Below, piece by piece: positions 27,586-35,611 of a stretch of 64,000 nucleotides of DNA. Below the pieces are notes generated by a model, which was not told the DNA's origin, did no database searches, and was given only the letters and a program-made list of their open reading frames with translations. The translations under genes and the position numbers were made by a program. Positions within the stretch are counted from its first letter, which is position 1, and each line of letters opens with the position of its first letter. This DNA is from Thioploca sp. (lineage in GTDB: Bacteria; Pseudomonadota; Gammaproteobacteria; Beggiatoales; Beggiatoaceae), in NCBI GenBank assembly GCA_012032555.1, contig JAAUSR010000013.1, positions 40,622 through 104,621 of the forward strand, in the 5' to 3' direction.

Positions 27586-28630
27586 ATAATAGCATGTTCG
27601 GTTTATGCTCTAATTCTTGAGTAAAACTACGTAAAGTATTTAATAGGATATGCAGTTCCCGTAGTAAAGTCGTCACTTCAGGTAAGGCTTGGCGCGTAAA
27701 GTAATTCATATCTTCACGGCTTTCTTGAACAGCTTGAGTGATGTGGGTAGCCGTTTTGGCAACCGCTTGCGTGGTTTTTTCAACGTCTTGGCGATTCGAT
27801 TCAACCATGTGGTTAATCAATTTAGCGGTGTCATTGAAGCTATTAGCTGTGGTTGAGACAGTCATTAAACTCGTTTCTAATTGAGTTAATAAATTTGACA
27901 TCTGTGAACTCATTTTATTGAGGTTACCGGTGGTCTGTTCTAAATTGAGTAAACCGGCGTTGATATTCTCAGTACGCTTAGCAAAAGTTCCAGTCACACT
28001 TTCCACATGACGTAAAGTGTTGGTAACGGCCACCAGATTCTTTTCTGAAAGGAGTTCGTCTACTGCTCTAGATAAATGATTAAAATTGTTTAATAACTTA
28101 TCTACAAGATCTCTATCAAAATTAACTCCCGTTAAAAAGGAACTTGCTATTTCTGATGCGGTTTCTAAATGAGTTAACAAAGTTGAAATCGTTGTATCTA
28201 AACGGACCAAAAGGGAGGGTTTCGTTTTAATCTCCGGGTAGGGTTGCCCGGGTTGACGTAGTGGTGGTGGTAAATCGATACTTCCCCCGGTTAACTCGAT
28301 ATGAGCCAAACCAGTTAAACCTTGAGTAGATAACAGCACCAAGGTATCTTGTTTAATCGGTACATTGCGCTCAATATCCAAGAGGACACGCACTTCATTG
28401 GGACGATCGGGGATTAAGCTAATATCACGGACATAACCCACTTCTACTCCACGGTATTTTACCGGCGCTTTGCGATTCAATCCTGAAACCGATTCTTGGA
28501 TATAGGCTTGATAAGTATCATAAACCTTCTGTTCAGTGCCAACGCTTAACCACAATATAAAAGCGACTAACAGAATACTGAGGATAATAACAAACAGGCC
28601 AATCAGCGCGTAATTAACTTTGCTATCCAT
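27548..28630 (-). CDS. MCE (MlaD-family) lipid-transport protein
   Basis: An N-terminal membrane helix (YALIGLFVIILSILLVAFIL) is followed by one MCE domain: VSGLNRKAPVKYRGVEVGYV, VRVLLDIERNVPIKQDTLVL and QGLTGLAHIELTGG. From about residue 150 a long helical tail with heptad patterns (TETASEIASS- and NAGLLNLEQTTGNLNK-like) would form the periplasmic needle. MCE proteins carry phospholipids between membranes. The upstream side is a 507-base gap and a plus-strand gene, so no ATPase or permease is linked. It is followed by the overlapping auxiliary lipoprotein. Confidence 0.85.
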   Translation of the reverse strand: MDSKVNYALIGLFVIILSILLVAFILWLSVGTEQKVYDTYQAYIQESVSGLNRKAPVKYRGVEVGYVRDISLIPDRPNEVRVLLDIERNVPIKQDTLVLLSTQGLTGLAHIELTGGSIDLPPPLRQPGQPYPEIKTKPSLLVRLDTTISTLLTHLETASEIASSFLTGVNFDRDLVDKLLNNFNHLSRAVDELLSEKNLVAVTNTLRHVESVTGTFAKRTENINAGLLNLEQTTGNLNKMSSQMSNLLTQLETSLMTVSTTANSFNDTAKLINHMVESNRQDVEKTTQAVAKTATHITQAVQESREDMNYFTRQALPEVTTLLRELHILLNTLRSFTQELEHKPNMLLFGKSKPVPGPGE

Positions 28631-29137
28631 AAATTGGAATAAGTATCAATGTCATTTCTAAATTAGTATCTTAAAAAGTGAAGTCCGTCGCAAGCCAAAG
28701 TTTTTTTATGCTTATATTAAAATTATCTAATATTAATCCGTTATCTTATTAGTGAATAACGAACCATTAACAACGATAACTAAACAACTGATAACTGAGC
28801 TGTGGTTATCTAGCTTTTACTTCATTGGAATAGGTGATAATATATTTTTTACAATCTCACTTGTTGAACAAGATTATCCGAATGGACAAGATTAATTGGG
28901 TCTGAGTAGCGCTTGGAACCAATCGTTTAACAATCGAGCCAAACCGGCTCGAACGAATCATGGTCACCTTTTAATTCTTTTAATCTTATTTGGAAGTGAA
29001 GGTTGAACTCCTCTTCTGCCTCCGATAAGTTACAACTATTTCTAGGGAAGATGAAAACGACAATTTCACTCTGTGTCGATTGATGTCGATAAAAGAATAA
29101 CATTCTTGATAGGTTTCCACCAAAAGAGTATAAGACA
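28631..29137. other. 507-base gap with fragments of two dispersed repeats
   Basis: No gene is seen. An AACTGATAACTGA piece (28786-28798) matches the heptad repeat at 18427-18598. Bases 28863-28880 (gttgaacaagattatccg) match the repeat near 2580 and 35468. The gap separates the divergent MCE and sulfotransferase genes and should hold both promoters; none was resolved. Confidence 0.4.
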
Positions 29138-29983
29138 ATGGCAAAGGCTGTTTTTATTATCGGTAATAAACGAAGTGGTTCTACCCAATTAATGAAATTA
29201 ATGAACCTTCATCCGCAGGTGTTTGTTTCTAACGAATCAGATATTATTTGGATTTTATATCGATTTCATCATAATTTAGAGATTATTCCCTATCAATGGG
29301 ATGCACCTACCGGGATGAACGCCACCTTAGAAAGGTACACTGCTCTACTTTCACGAGAAAAAACCCCGCTGGAAAATTTTATTACGATACAAACAACTAT
29401 AATGGAGGAAGGGTTTCTTAATTTAAAACCTATGCAAAAAGATAATTTGTTATGGATAGGTGATCAAAAACCTTTTCAACAAATTGACCCAGAAATCGTG
29501 CCATTTTTAAAAGAACATTTTCCTGGTGCTCGCTATATTCATTTAGTTCGACATCCTTTTCCGGTAGTTAAGAGTGCCAAAGTTTTTTATGGTGATGATT
29601 TATTATGGAAGGGTATGTCCGAAGAAGAGATTCTTAAATTGTGGACCATGCATGAGAAGTGGGTTAATTTGGAAAAAGATAAACTGGAAATTCCTATTTT
29701 AGATGTCAGATATGAAGATGTTATTAGTCGAACTCAACACGAGATGGCAAGAATATTCGACTTTTTAGAATTAGAATATGGCTCGACTATTCTCCAACAA
29801 GCTAGGAAAAGTACTCGCAGTACGATTAGGCTTCACCCTCGATTACCGTGTCCGCCAGAAACACAAGCTATCATGTCTCAATATGGTTATAAAACCAAAT
29901 CCTTCTGGTTAGAACAACCTGGGTATATTAATTCAATTAATTTTTTTAAAAAGCTCCGGCGCAAAATAACCAAAACTTGGTAA
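29138..29983 (+). CDS. Sulfotransferase family protein
   Basis: The 281-residue protein has the PAPS 5'-phosphosulphate loop GNKRSGSTQLMKLM at the N-terminus and the 3'-phosphate region YIHLVRHPFPVVKSA, as in the Sulfotransfer_3 group. No membrane segment is seen. It would transfer sulphate from PAPS to a sugar, lipid or peptide acceptor. The convergent flippase gene ends eight bases downstream, so sulphation of an exported polysaccharide is a reasonable but unproven idea. Confidence 0.78.
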   Translation: MAKAVFIIGNKRSGSTQLMKLMNLHPQVFVSNESDIIWILYRFHHNLEIIPYQWDAPTGMNATLERYTALLSREKTPLENFITIQTTIMEEGFLNLKPMQKDNLLWIGDQKPFQQIDPEIVPFLKEHFPGARYIHLVRHPFPVVKSAKVFYGDDLLWKGMSEEEILKLWTMHEKWVNLEKDKLEIPILDVRYEDVISRTQHEMARIFDFLELEYGSTILQQARKSTRSTIRLHPRLPCPPETQAIMSQYGYKTKSFWLEQPGYINSINFFKKLRRKITKTW

Positions 29984-29990
29984 TGAATAA

Positions 29991-30605
29991 TCAGTAATAT
30001 GAGTTGGAGATGAGCGCTATTCCGACGACGATTAAAGTACTAATAAAAACAGCTAAATCCAGGAGAGGTAAAAATACCCCATAGGGATGGATGAGAACAA
30101 GCAGAACAACATAACTCAGCCATTCAGCCACCGCAATCCCAATTAAAAAACCGGGTATCGCTCCAAACCACATACCTACAGCCATGCAGATGGCATATAA
30201 ACCTACTCGAATAGCTGTATCAATCATATGGCGAAAAGAATCGCCTACTGCTAATAAGATTGGGCCAAGCGTCACTCTCACTACAATTGCAATGGCACTT
30301 ACTGATAATAGCTGTACCATCCAACCGGTTTGTTGGTAACGTTCATCATAAAGAATATCAATAACAAACTGTCCACCAATAATAAGAAACCATAAAGGTG
30401 GTAAAGAGAGTACTAATAATATTGCTCTCACTTTAAAAGTTTTACGACGTAATTCTTGAACATTACGTTCAGCCAGTCGCGAATAAACTGGTAATAAAAT
30501 CATAGCAGAAAGTTTTCTTAAAGCGGTCGTCACCACCAAAGCCAAATTTTTAGCCAACACATAAAAACCAACCATTTCCATACCACCCAGACGACCCAAA
30601 ATCAA
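29991..30605 (-). CDS. Polysaccharide flippase (MATE-like), C-terminal part
   Basis: This frame carries the C-terminal helices of an oligosaccharide flippase, starting MILGRLGGMEMVGFYVLAKN, with five to six hydrophobic segments. The frame is open a little further upstream: LASRLDVLILGR becomes continuous with the N-terminal part at 30623-31390 when one T is added (A4 run at 30625-30628 on the plus strand). The whole protein would have about 465 residues, normal for the Wzx/lipopolysaccharide exporter class. It is convergent with the sulfotransferase. Confidence 0.7.
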   Translation of the reverse strand: MILGRLGGMEMVGFYVLAKNLALVVTTALRKLSAMILLPVYSRLAERNVQELRRKTFKVRAILLVLSLPPLWFLIIGGQFVIDILYDERYQQTGWMVQLLSVSAIAIVVRVTLGPILLAVGDSFRHMIDTAIRVGLYAICMAVGMWFGAIPGFLIGIAVAEWLSYVVLLVLIHPYGVFLPLLDLAVFISTLIVVGIALISNSYY

Positions 30606-30622
30606 TACATCAAGACGACTGG

Positions 30623-31390
30623 CTAAAATCCTAGGGCAGTGCTAATAAACATCCAACGCCCAAAGCGGACAAATTCTCGAACACTTTCCGTTTCCCATTG
30701 CCACCGCATGGGAATGGTCGCTAGCACGGTATGACTAGCAATCAGCGTCATAATACTACCCACAAAAGTACCCACAACGAAGGCCCAAACACTCGGGAAA
30801 TACCAAGCCCAGGTGACTTTAGCAATCAGGCCAGCAGTAGATGTGACAATACCCAAAATAGTCAATATCTTGATATTCATACGACGAGAATGAACCACTA
30901 ATGAGATTGAATTAAAGCCACTAATCATCGAGGTTAATCCTAATACCATTCCTAGTAAAAATAGTCGTGGCTCATCACTAAAAATTGACCATGGCCAAGA
31001 AGCCAGTGCAGCTACTAAAGTGAGTCCAATTCCGCGAACCACTTGCATACTCCAAGCGGTGCGTAAAAAATCAGGGTCTTCTCCACGTTTGCTTTGAATA
31101 ATATTCGGTCTAATACCCACATCAGAAAACATAGCTACAGCGGATAACATGGCGCCAATCATGCTCATCATACCAAACATTTCCGGAGATAATAACCGAG
31201 TAAGAATAACGTTCCCTACTAAGCGCTCGAACTGTGCTACCCCAAATCCAATCATAATCCAAATCGAACCCTTGATAGCTAAACTTTTAAGCGTATTACG
31301 ATTTAACAAGGGAATCCGAGTGCTATCGGCAGATTTATCAGTTGCAATAGGCTGTTGGTTTTGTGGTTCATTATTGTTAGGGATTGTCAA
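30623..31390 (-). CDS. Polysaccharide flippase (MATE-like), N-terminal part
   Basis: After a polar N-terminus the sequence reads GSIWIMIGFGVAQFERLVGN, LLSPEMFGMMSMIGAML and FSDVGIRPNIIQSK, the classic start of Polysacc_synt-type flippases that move lipid-linked sugars across the inner membrane. Six to seven helices are present. It stops at GRWMFISTALGF, in the middle of the fold; a one-base shift at 30625-30628 rejoins the rest. The two parts are therefore one gene. The flipped substrate is unknown. Confidence 0.72.
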   Translation of the reverse strand: MTIPNNNEPQNQQPIATDKSADSTRIPLLNRNTLKSLAIKGSIWIMIGFGVAQFERLVGNVILTRLLSPEMFGMMSMIGAMLSAVAMFSDVGIRPNIIQSKRGEDPDFLRTAWSMQVVRGIGLTLVAALASWPWSIFSDEPRLFLLGMVLGLTSMISGFNSISLVVHSRRMNIKILTILGIVTSTAGLIAKVTWAWYFPSVWAFVVGTFVGSIMTLIASHTVLATIPMRWQWETESVREFVRFGRWMFISTALGF

Positions 31391-31514
31391 GATAAAATCT
31401 CCTGAAATGCTGAGCGAATACTGATTTCATACCAAATGTCATCTTAATTTTATGGTATAAAACGGTATAGATGAGTTAAGGAAATTTAGGCTAATTGAAA
31501 CAATAACTTTCAAT

Positions 31515-32654
31515 TTAGCGGGAATAAATCGGGTGAGCAGTGATACGCCAATCACAACCAATAGCACGAATATCTTTAATATCTAAGGGAATATTCTGAT
31601 CAAGCTGTTCAAGCTCAGGTAAGTTAAATAGCCCCCGTGCTTTATTACCTAATAACATTGGAGCCATATAGATCACTAATTCATCAATCAACCCAGCACG
31701 TAACATCGAACCACCTAAAGTGGCACCAGTTTCCATAAGTAATTCATTAACCTCATATTTATCAGATAAGATTCGACACATTGCTTTTAAATCTACTTCT
31801 CGTTCTCGTCCTGGTAAGGGAATCACTTGGGCACCGGCTTTTTCTAACATCACTTTAAGCGTTTCATTTTGCGATGCAGTAAAAATAAGAGTTTTCCCAG
31901 GTAGGCTAAGCATACGAGCGTTAATTGGCATACTTAAATGGGTATCAATGATAATCCGTAAAGGTTGTTTAATGGGGGTTAGTTTAAGATATAAATGACA
32001 AGGTAATTCTGCTTCACGCACGGTTAATAAGGGATTATCTGCGAGTACCGTTCCGGCCCCAGTCATAATAGCTGAGCTGCGTGCTCGCAAACATTGTACG
32101 TCACGACGGGCATCTTGAGAAGTGATCCATTGACTTTCTCCAGAAGCCATAGCCGTTCGTCCATCCAAGCTCATGGCTAATTTACAGCGAATGTAAGGCC
32201 GATTATAACGCATTCGTTTAAAAAAACCTGGGTTTAATTGCTCGGCTTCGTGGCTTAAAACCCCAGTATCAACTATAATTCCGGCCTTTAATAATTGTTC
32301 AATTCCTTTACTCGAAACTAAGGGATTGGGATCAGTCATGGCAACGACTACCCGAGTAATACCCGCTTTAATCAAGGCGTCGGTACAAGGAGGAGTGCGT
32401 CCATGATGGCAACAAGGTTCCAAGGTCACATAACAAGTCGCACCCACTGATTTTTCCTTAGCCATACGCAAAGCGTAAATTTCGGCATGGGGTTCCCCCG
32501 CCACTTGATGCCACCCCTCACCAACAATTTCACCATCGTGAACAATGACACATCCGACGCGGGGATTCGGATCGGTACTCCATAACCCCTGTTCGGCTAA
32601 ATGTAATGCCCGTGCCATATAATTATGATCAGAACGAAGTATTAAGTTGCTCAT
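31515..32654 (-). CDS. ribD: Bifunctional riboflavin biosynthesis deaminase/reductase RibD
   Basis: RibD carries out two consecutive steps of riboflavin synthesis. The N-terminal deaminase has the zinc site HAEIYALRMA and PCCHHGRTPPCTDALI; the reductase begins near residue 150 with RCKLAMSLDGRTAMASGESQ and AIMTGAGTVLADNPLLTVR. I start at the ATG at 32654 (MSNLILRSDHNYMARAL), which sits one base after the glyA stop and matches the family; an upstream in-frame Met would add 23 residues inside glyA. The tight spacing indicates a glyA-ribD transcript. No FMN riboswitch was recognised. Confidence 0.93.
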   Translation of the reverse strand: MSNLILRSDHNYMARALHLAEQGLWSTDPNPRVGCVIVHDGEIVGEGWHQVAGEPHAEIYALRMAKEKSVGATCYVTLEPCCHHGRTPPCTDALIKAGITRVVVAMTDPNPLVSSKGIEQLLKAGIIVDTGVLSHEAEQLNPGFFKRMRYNRPYIRCKLAMSLDGRTAMASGESQWITSQDARRDVQCLRARSSAIMTGAGTVLADNPLLTVREAELPCHLYLKLTPIKQPLRIIIDTHLSMPINARMLSLPGKTLIFTASQNETLKVMLEKAGAQVIPLPGREREVDLKAMCRILSDKYEVNELLMETGATLGGSMLRAGLIDELVIYMAPMLLGNKARGLFNLPELEQLDQNIPLDIKDIRAIGCDWRITAHPIYSR

Positions 32655-32655
32655 T

Positions 32656-33147
32656 TCAACCATAGACTGGAAAACGGGCACATAAAACCAGAACTTCTGC
32701 TTTGATTTTAGCTTGTAAATCAATATCTTCGATGTTGTCTATAATATCACTAATCCAATGTGCTACTTGGCAAACCTCGGCTGTTCCTAATCCGCGAGTA
32801 GTTACTGCCGGTGTTCCAATGCGAATACCACTCGTAATAAATGGCGATTTGGGATCATTCGGAACCGCATTTTTATTGACTGTAATGTTGGCTTGTCCTA
32901 AGGCCGCTTCAGCTGCTTTACCCGTTATATTTTTATTAATTAAATCAACTAAGAACAGATGATCATCTGTGCCACCAGAAACGACTTGGTAGCCACGTTG
33001 AATAAGTGTCGTTGCCATAGTTCGGGCATTAGTTAAAACTTGCGTTTGATAGGCTTTAAATTCTGGTTGCAGCGCTTCTTTTAGGGCAACTGCTTTGGCA
33101 GCAATGACATGCATGAGTGGTCCCCCTTGCATTCCTGGAAAAACCAT
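32656..33147 (-). CDS. glyA: Serine hydroxymethyltransferase, C-terminal part
   Basis: [20 protein letters not shown] through [32 protein letters not shown] and [14 protein letters not shown] is the C-terminal half of GlyA. The frame stays open upstream with [20 protein letters not shown], which adjoins the PLP-lysine motif of the N-terminal part once one base is added at 33219-33221. The end CARFPVYG is canonical. Stop and ribD start are one base apart. Confidence 0.9.
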   Translation of the reverse strand: MVFPGMQGGPLMHVIAAKAVALKEALQPEFKAYQTQVLTNARTMATTLIQRGYQVVSGGTDDHLFLVDLINKNITGKAAEAALGQANITVNKNAVPNDPKSPFITSGIRIGTPAVTTRGLGTAEVCQVAHWISDIIDNIEDIDLQAKIKAEVLVLCARFPVYG

Positions 33148-33191
33148 GGAATTGAGTTTTTTCTCAATATTGGGATTCGCTTTAGCCAGGA

Positions 33192-33908
33192 TTAATCCAC
33201 CGCGTGGGCCACGTAAGGTTTGTGGGTAGTCGTCGTCGTCACATCGGCAAGTGGTACTGGATTAGGATACAATCCCGTTGCCACTAATCCGGCCACATGA
33301 GCCATATCAACCATTAAGTAGGCACCAACTTCATCGGCTATATCTCGTAACCGTTGCCAATCGACTATTCGTGAGTAAGCACTAAAACCACCTATGATCA
33401 TTTTGGGTTGATGTTGTTGCGCTAAAGCAGCCACTTGTTCATAGTCGATTTCTCCAGTGCGATCATGGAGACCATATTGTATGGAACGGTATAATTTGCC
33501 AGAAAAGTTGACTGCGGCACCATGTGTTAAATGTCCACCATGCGCCAAACTCATTCCTAAAATGGTATCGCCCGGTTGTAATAGTGCCATGTAGACAGCC
33601 GCATTGGCTTGTGAGCCAGAATGAGGTTGCACATTAGCATAATCCGCATTAAACAGCTGTTTAGCTCGATCAATTGCTAATTGTTCCGCTATATCCACAA
33701 ATTCACAGCCACCATAATAGCGTTTTCCTGGATAACCCTCTGCATATTTATTGGTTAGTACGGAACCTTGTGCTTCTAGTACTCGAGGACTCGCGTAATT
33801 TTCTGAGGCAATTAACTCTAAATGATCCTCTTGTCGTCGAGTTTCGTTTTGAATGGCTTGCCACAATTCTAAGTCAAAATCTGCAATAATTAATTCTTTT
33901 GAAAACAT
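33192..33908 (-). CDS. glyA: Serine hydroxymethyltransferase, N-terminal part
   Basis: GlyA converts serine and tetrahydrofolate to glycine and methylene-tetrahydrofolate using PLP. This part has [40 protein letters not shown], the substrate region [38 protein letters not shown] and the PLP-binding Lys in TTTTTHK. Immediately after this Lys the frame departs (PYVAHAVD) because one base is lacking in the TTT at 33219-33221. As glyA is close to essential and the rest is perfectly conserved, an assembly error is the best explanation. The full protein would have about 417 residues. Confidence 0.92.
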   Translation of the reverse strand: MFSKELIIADFDLELWQAIQNETRRQEDHLELIASENYASPRVLEAQGSVLTNKYAEGYPGKRYYGGCEFVDIAEQLAIDRAKQLFNADYANVQPHSGSQANAAVYMALLQPGDTILGMSLAHGGHLTHGAAVNFSGKLYRSIQYGLHDRTGEIDYEQVAALAQQHQPKMIIGGFSAYSRIVDWQRLRDIADEVGAYLMVDMAHVAGLVATGLYPNPVPLADVTTTTTHKPYVAHAVD

Positions 33909-34022
33909 GGACTACCTATATTATTTTTGGTATAAAAAACCTAACGTGTTGCTAATTAAATGATAAAAACTAAAATAATAACATTATTTATCCAATAGAG
34001 ATAAGTCTTGACAAAACGAGTA

Positions 34023-35339
34023 TTACTCTTGTTCTAATCGCAATACCTCAGCAACACTATAAAATGAACCAAAAACGACAATTCGGTCCCCGGCTTGTGC
34101 TGTTAGGCAGGCTTGATTGTAAGCAATTGTAATAGAAGGATAATGACGAATTGACGTGATACCTAAAGCCACTAAATAGTCAAGCAGTTGTGGTACAGTA
34201 GCACTACGTGGTGTGTTTAAAGGGGCAACATACCAGTGATCAATTGCATTTTGCATCATTTTGAAAACGCTAGCAATATCTTTGTCTTTTAGCATACCAA
34301 CGACAGCATAGGTTTTACCGTAACTCAGTTGTTGATGGAGAAGTAGTTTATTCAAAACTTGTGCGCCCAATGGATTATGAGCAACATCAAGAATACGCAT
34401 GGTTTCGCCAGCCAAAATTTGAAACCGACCTGGAAGAGAAGCCTGAACCAGGCCTTGTTGAAGAGCGAGTAATGAACAGGGAAAAGATCCCTTGATTAGT
34501 TCAAGCACCATCAATACCCCGGCCGCATTTTGTAATTGAAAATCACCAAGTAATTGTGGAAAAGGCAGCTGAGTGTAAGAAAAGCTGTTGTCTGGTTGAT
34601 CAGGTATCACCGAATGATATTGCCAAGACCAACTCGTATTATCAAGCTGTTGATAAGTGAAATGCTGACCAAGACAATATAAAGCGGTTGGTAATTGGTG
34701 CGCATAGTTTATCAAACTTTGTGGCGGATGAGTATCAGAACAAACGGCTGGATGATACGGTCGTAAGATCCCGGCTTTTTCTAAACCGATGCTTTCTCTA
34801 TCCGGTCCTAACCAATCCACATGATCAATGTCAATTGCGGTAACGAGTGCCACATCGGCATCAAAAATATTGACTGCATCTAATCGTCCACCGAGTCCAA
34901 CTTCTAATAGTGCTAGATCGATTTGATTGGCTTGAAAAATCAGCATAGCTGCTAGGGTAGAAAATTCAAAAAAAGTGAGTGAAATATTATCTCGAACGAT
35001 TTCAATGGCATTGAATGCGCCACACAGCTGTTCATCAGTGACTTCTTGTCCAGCAATGCAAATCCGTTCGTTGTAACGTAATAAATGGGGAGAAGTGTAA
35101 CGACCAACTCGATAACCAGCCGTTGATAGTATCGTATCAAGTAGAACTGTACTCGAACCTTTACCATTAGTGCCTGCTATCGTAATAATAAAATAAGGCG
35201 GTGGTAATAGATTCAAACGTTGCGCCACAATACGACAACGGTCTAATCCTAATTCTATTTCTCGTGGATGCAGTGAAGTTTGCCAATCAAGCCATTGGTC
35301 AAGGGTAGTAAAACGCATGTTTTTAGAGCGTGTCATCAA
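34023..35339 (-). CDS. folC: Bifunctional folylpolyglutamate synthase/dihydrofolate synthase
   Basis: FolC adds glutamate to dihydropteroate and to folates. The ATP loop is ITIAGTNGKGSSTVLLDTIL; GRYTSPHLLRYNERICI is the substrate loop, followed by DVALVTAIDIDHVDWLG, KAGILRPYHPAVCS and VGMLKDKDIA. The Met at residue 8 (MRFTTLDQWLDWQ, 35318) is the likelier start. Length is normal. It is upstream of glyA on the same strand, separated by 114 bases; both act in one-carbon metabolism. The usual partner accD is not adjacent. Confidence 0.92.
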   Translation of the reverse strand: MMTRSKNMRFTTLDQWLDWQTSLHPREIELGLDRCRIVAQRLNLLPPPYFIITIAGTNGKGSSTVLLDTILSTAGYRVGRYTSPHLLRYNERICIAGQEVTDEQLCGAFNAIEIVRDNISLTFFEFSTLAAMLIFQANQIDLALLEVGLGGRLDAVNIFDADVALVTAIDIDHVDWLGPDRESIGLEKAGILRPYHPAVCSDTHPPQSLINYAHQLPTALYCLGQHFTYQQLDNTSWSWQYHSVIPDQPDNSFSYTQLPFPQLLGDFQLQNAAGVLMVLELIKGSFPCSLLALQQGLVQASLPGRFQILAGETMRILDVAHNPLGAQVLNKLLLHQQLSYGKTYAVVGMLKDKDIASVFKMMQNAIDHWYVAPLNTPRSATVPQLLDYLVALGITSIRHYPSITIAYNQACLTAQAGDRIVVFGSFYSVAEVLRLEQE

Positions 35340-35472
35340 TTGGAAGATAAAGTGTATAATGTAACGCCGGGGGCAACTTTTTATAAAGTTCTAATTTTAA
35401 ACAATTAAATTTAACCATAACCCAACATGATTAGGTTTCCTCTAGCATGGGAATGCCTATGATATTTTGAAT

Positions 35473-35524
35473 AAGATTACCCGGACGGATTAAAGGATAA
35501 ACCGGATTAAATCCGGGTAATCTT
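35473..35524. repeat. Perfect 13-bp inverted repeat upstream of the multi-PAS kinase
   Basis: AAGATTACCCGGA (35473-35485) and TCCGGGTAATCTT (35512-35524) are exact reverse complements with 26 bases between, and the spacer repeats GGATTAAA. It is the best copy of a family also seen in decayed form near 2580 and 28863. It lies 88 bases before the kinase start, so an operator or mRNA-leader role cannot be excluded, though a dispersed repeat is likelier. Confidence 0.6.
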
Positions 35525-35611
35525 TAACTTCCGGTCATGATCGGGCTAGCCGGGAGAGAGAGTTTAATTACTAATAATTCGGTGAGCAAGCCGTTGGTCA
35601 ATCATTAAGTT

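Noticed and set aside
33192..33221. Programmed frameshift in glyA
   Set aside because: The site is only three T with no slippery heptamer or downstream pseudoknot that I can see, and GlyA is not known to use frameshifting.
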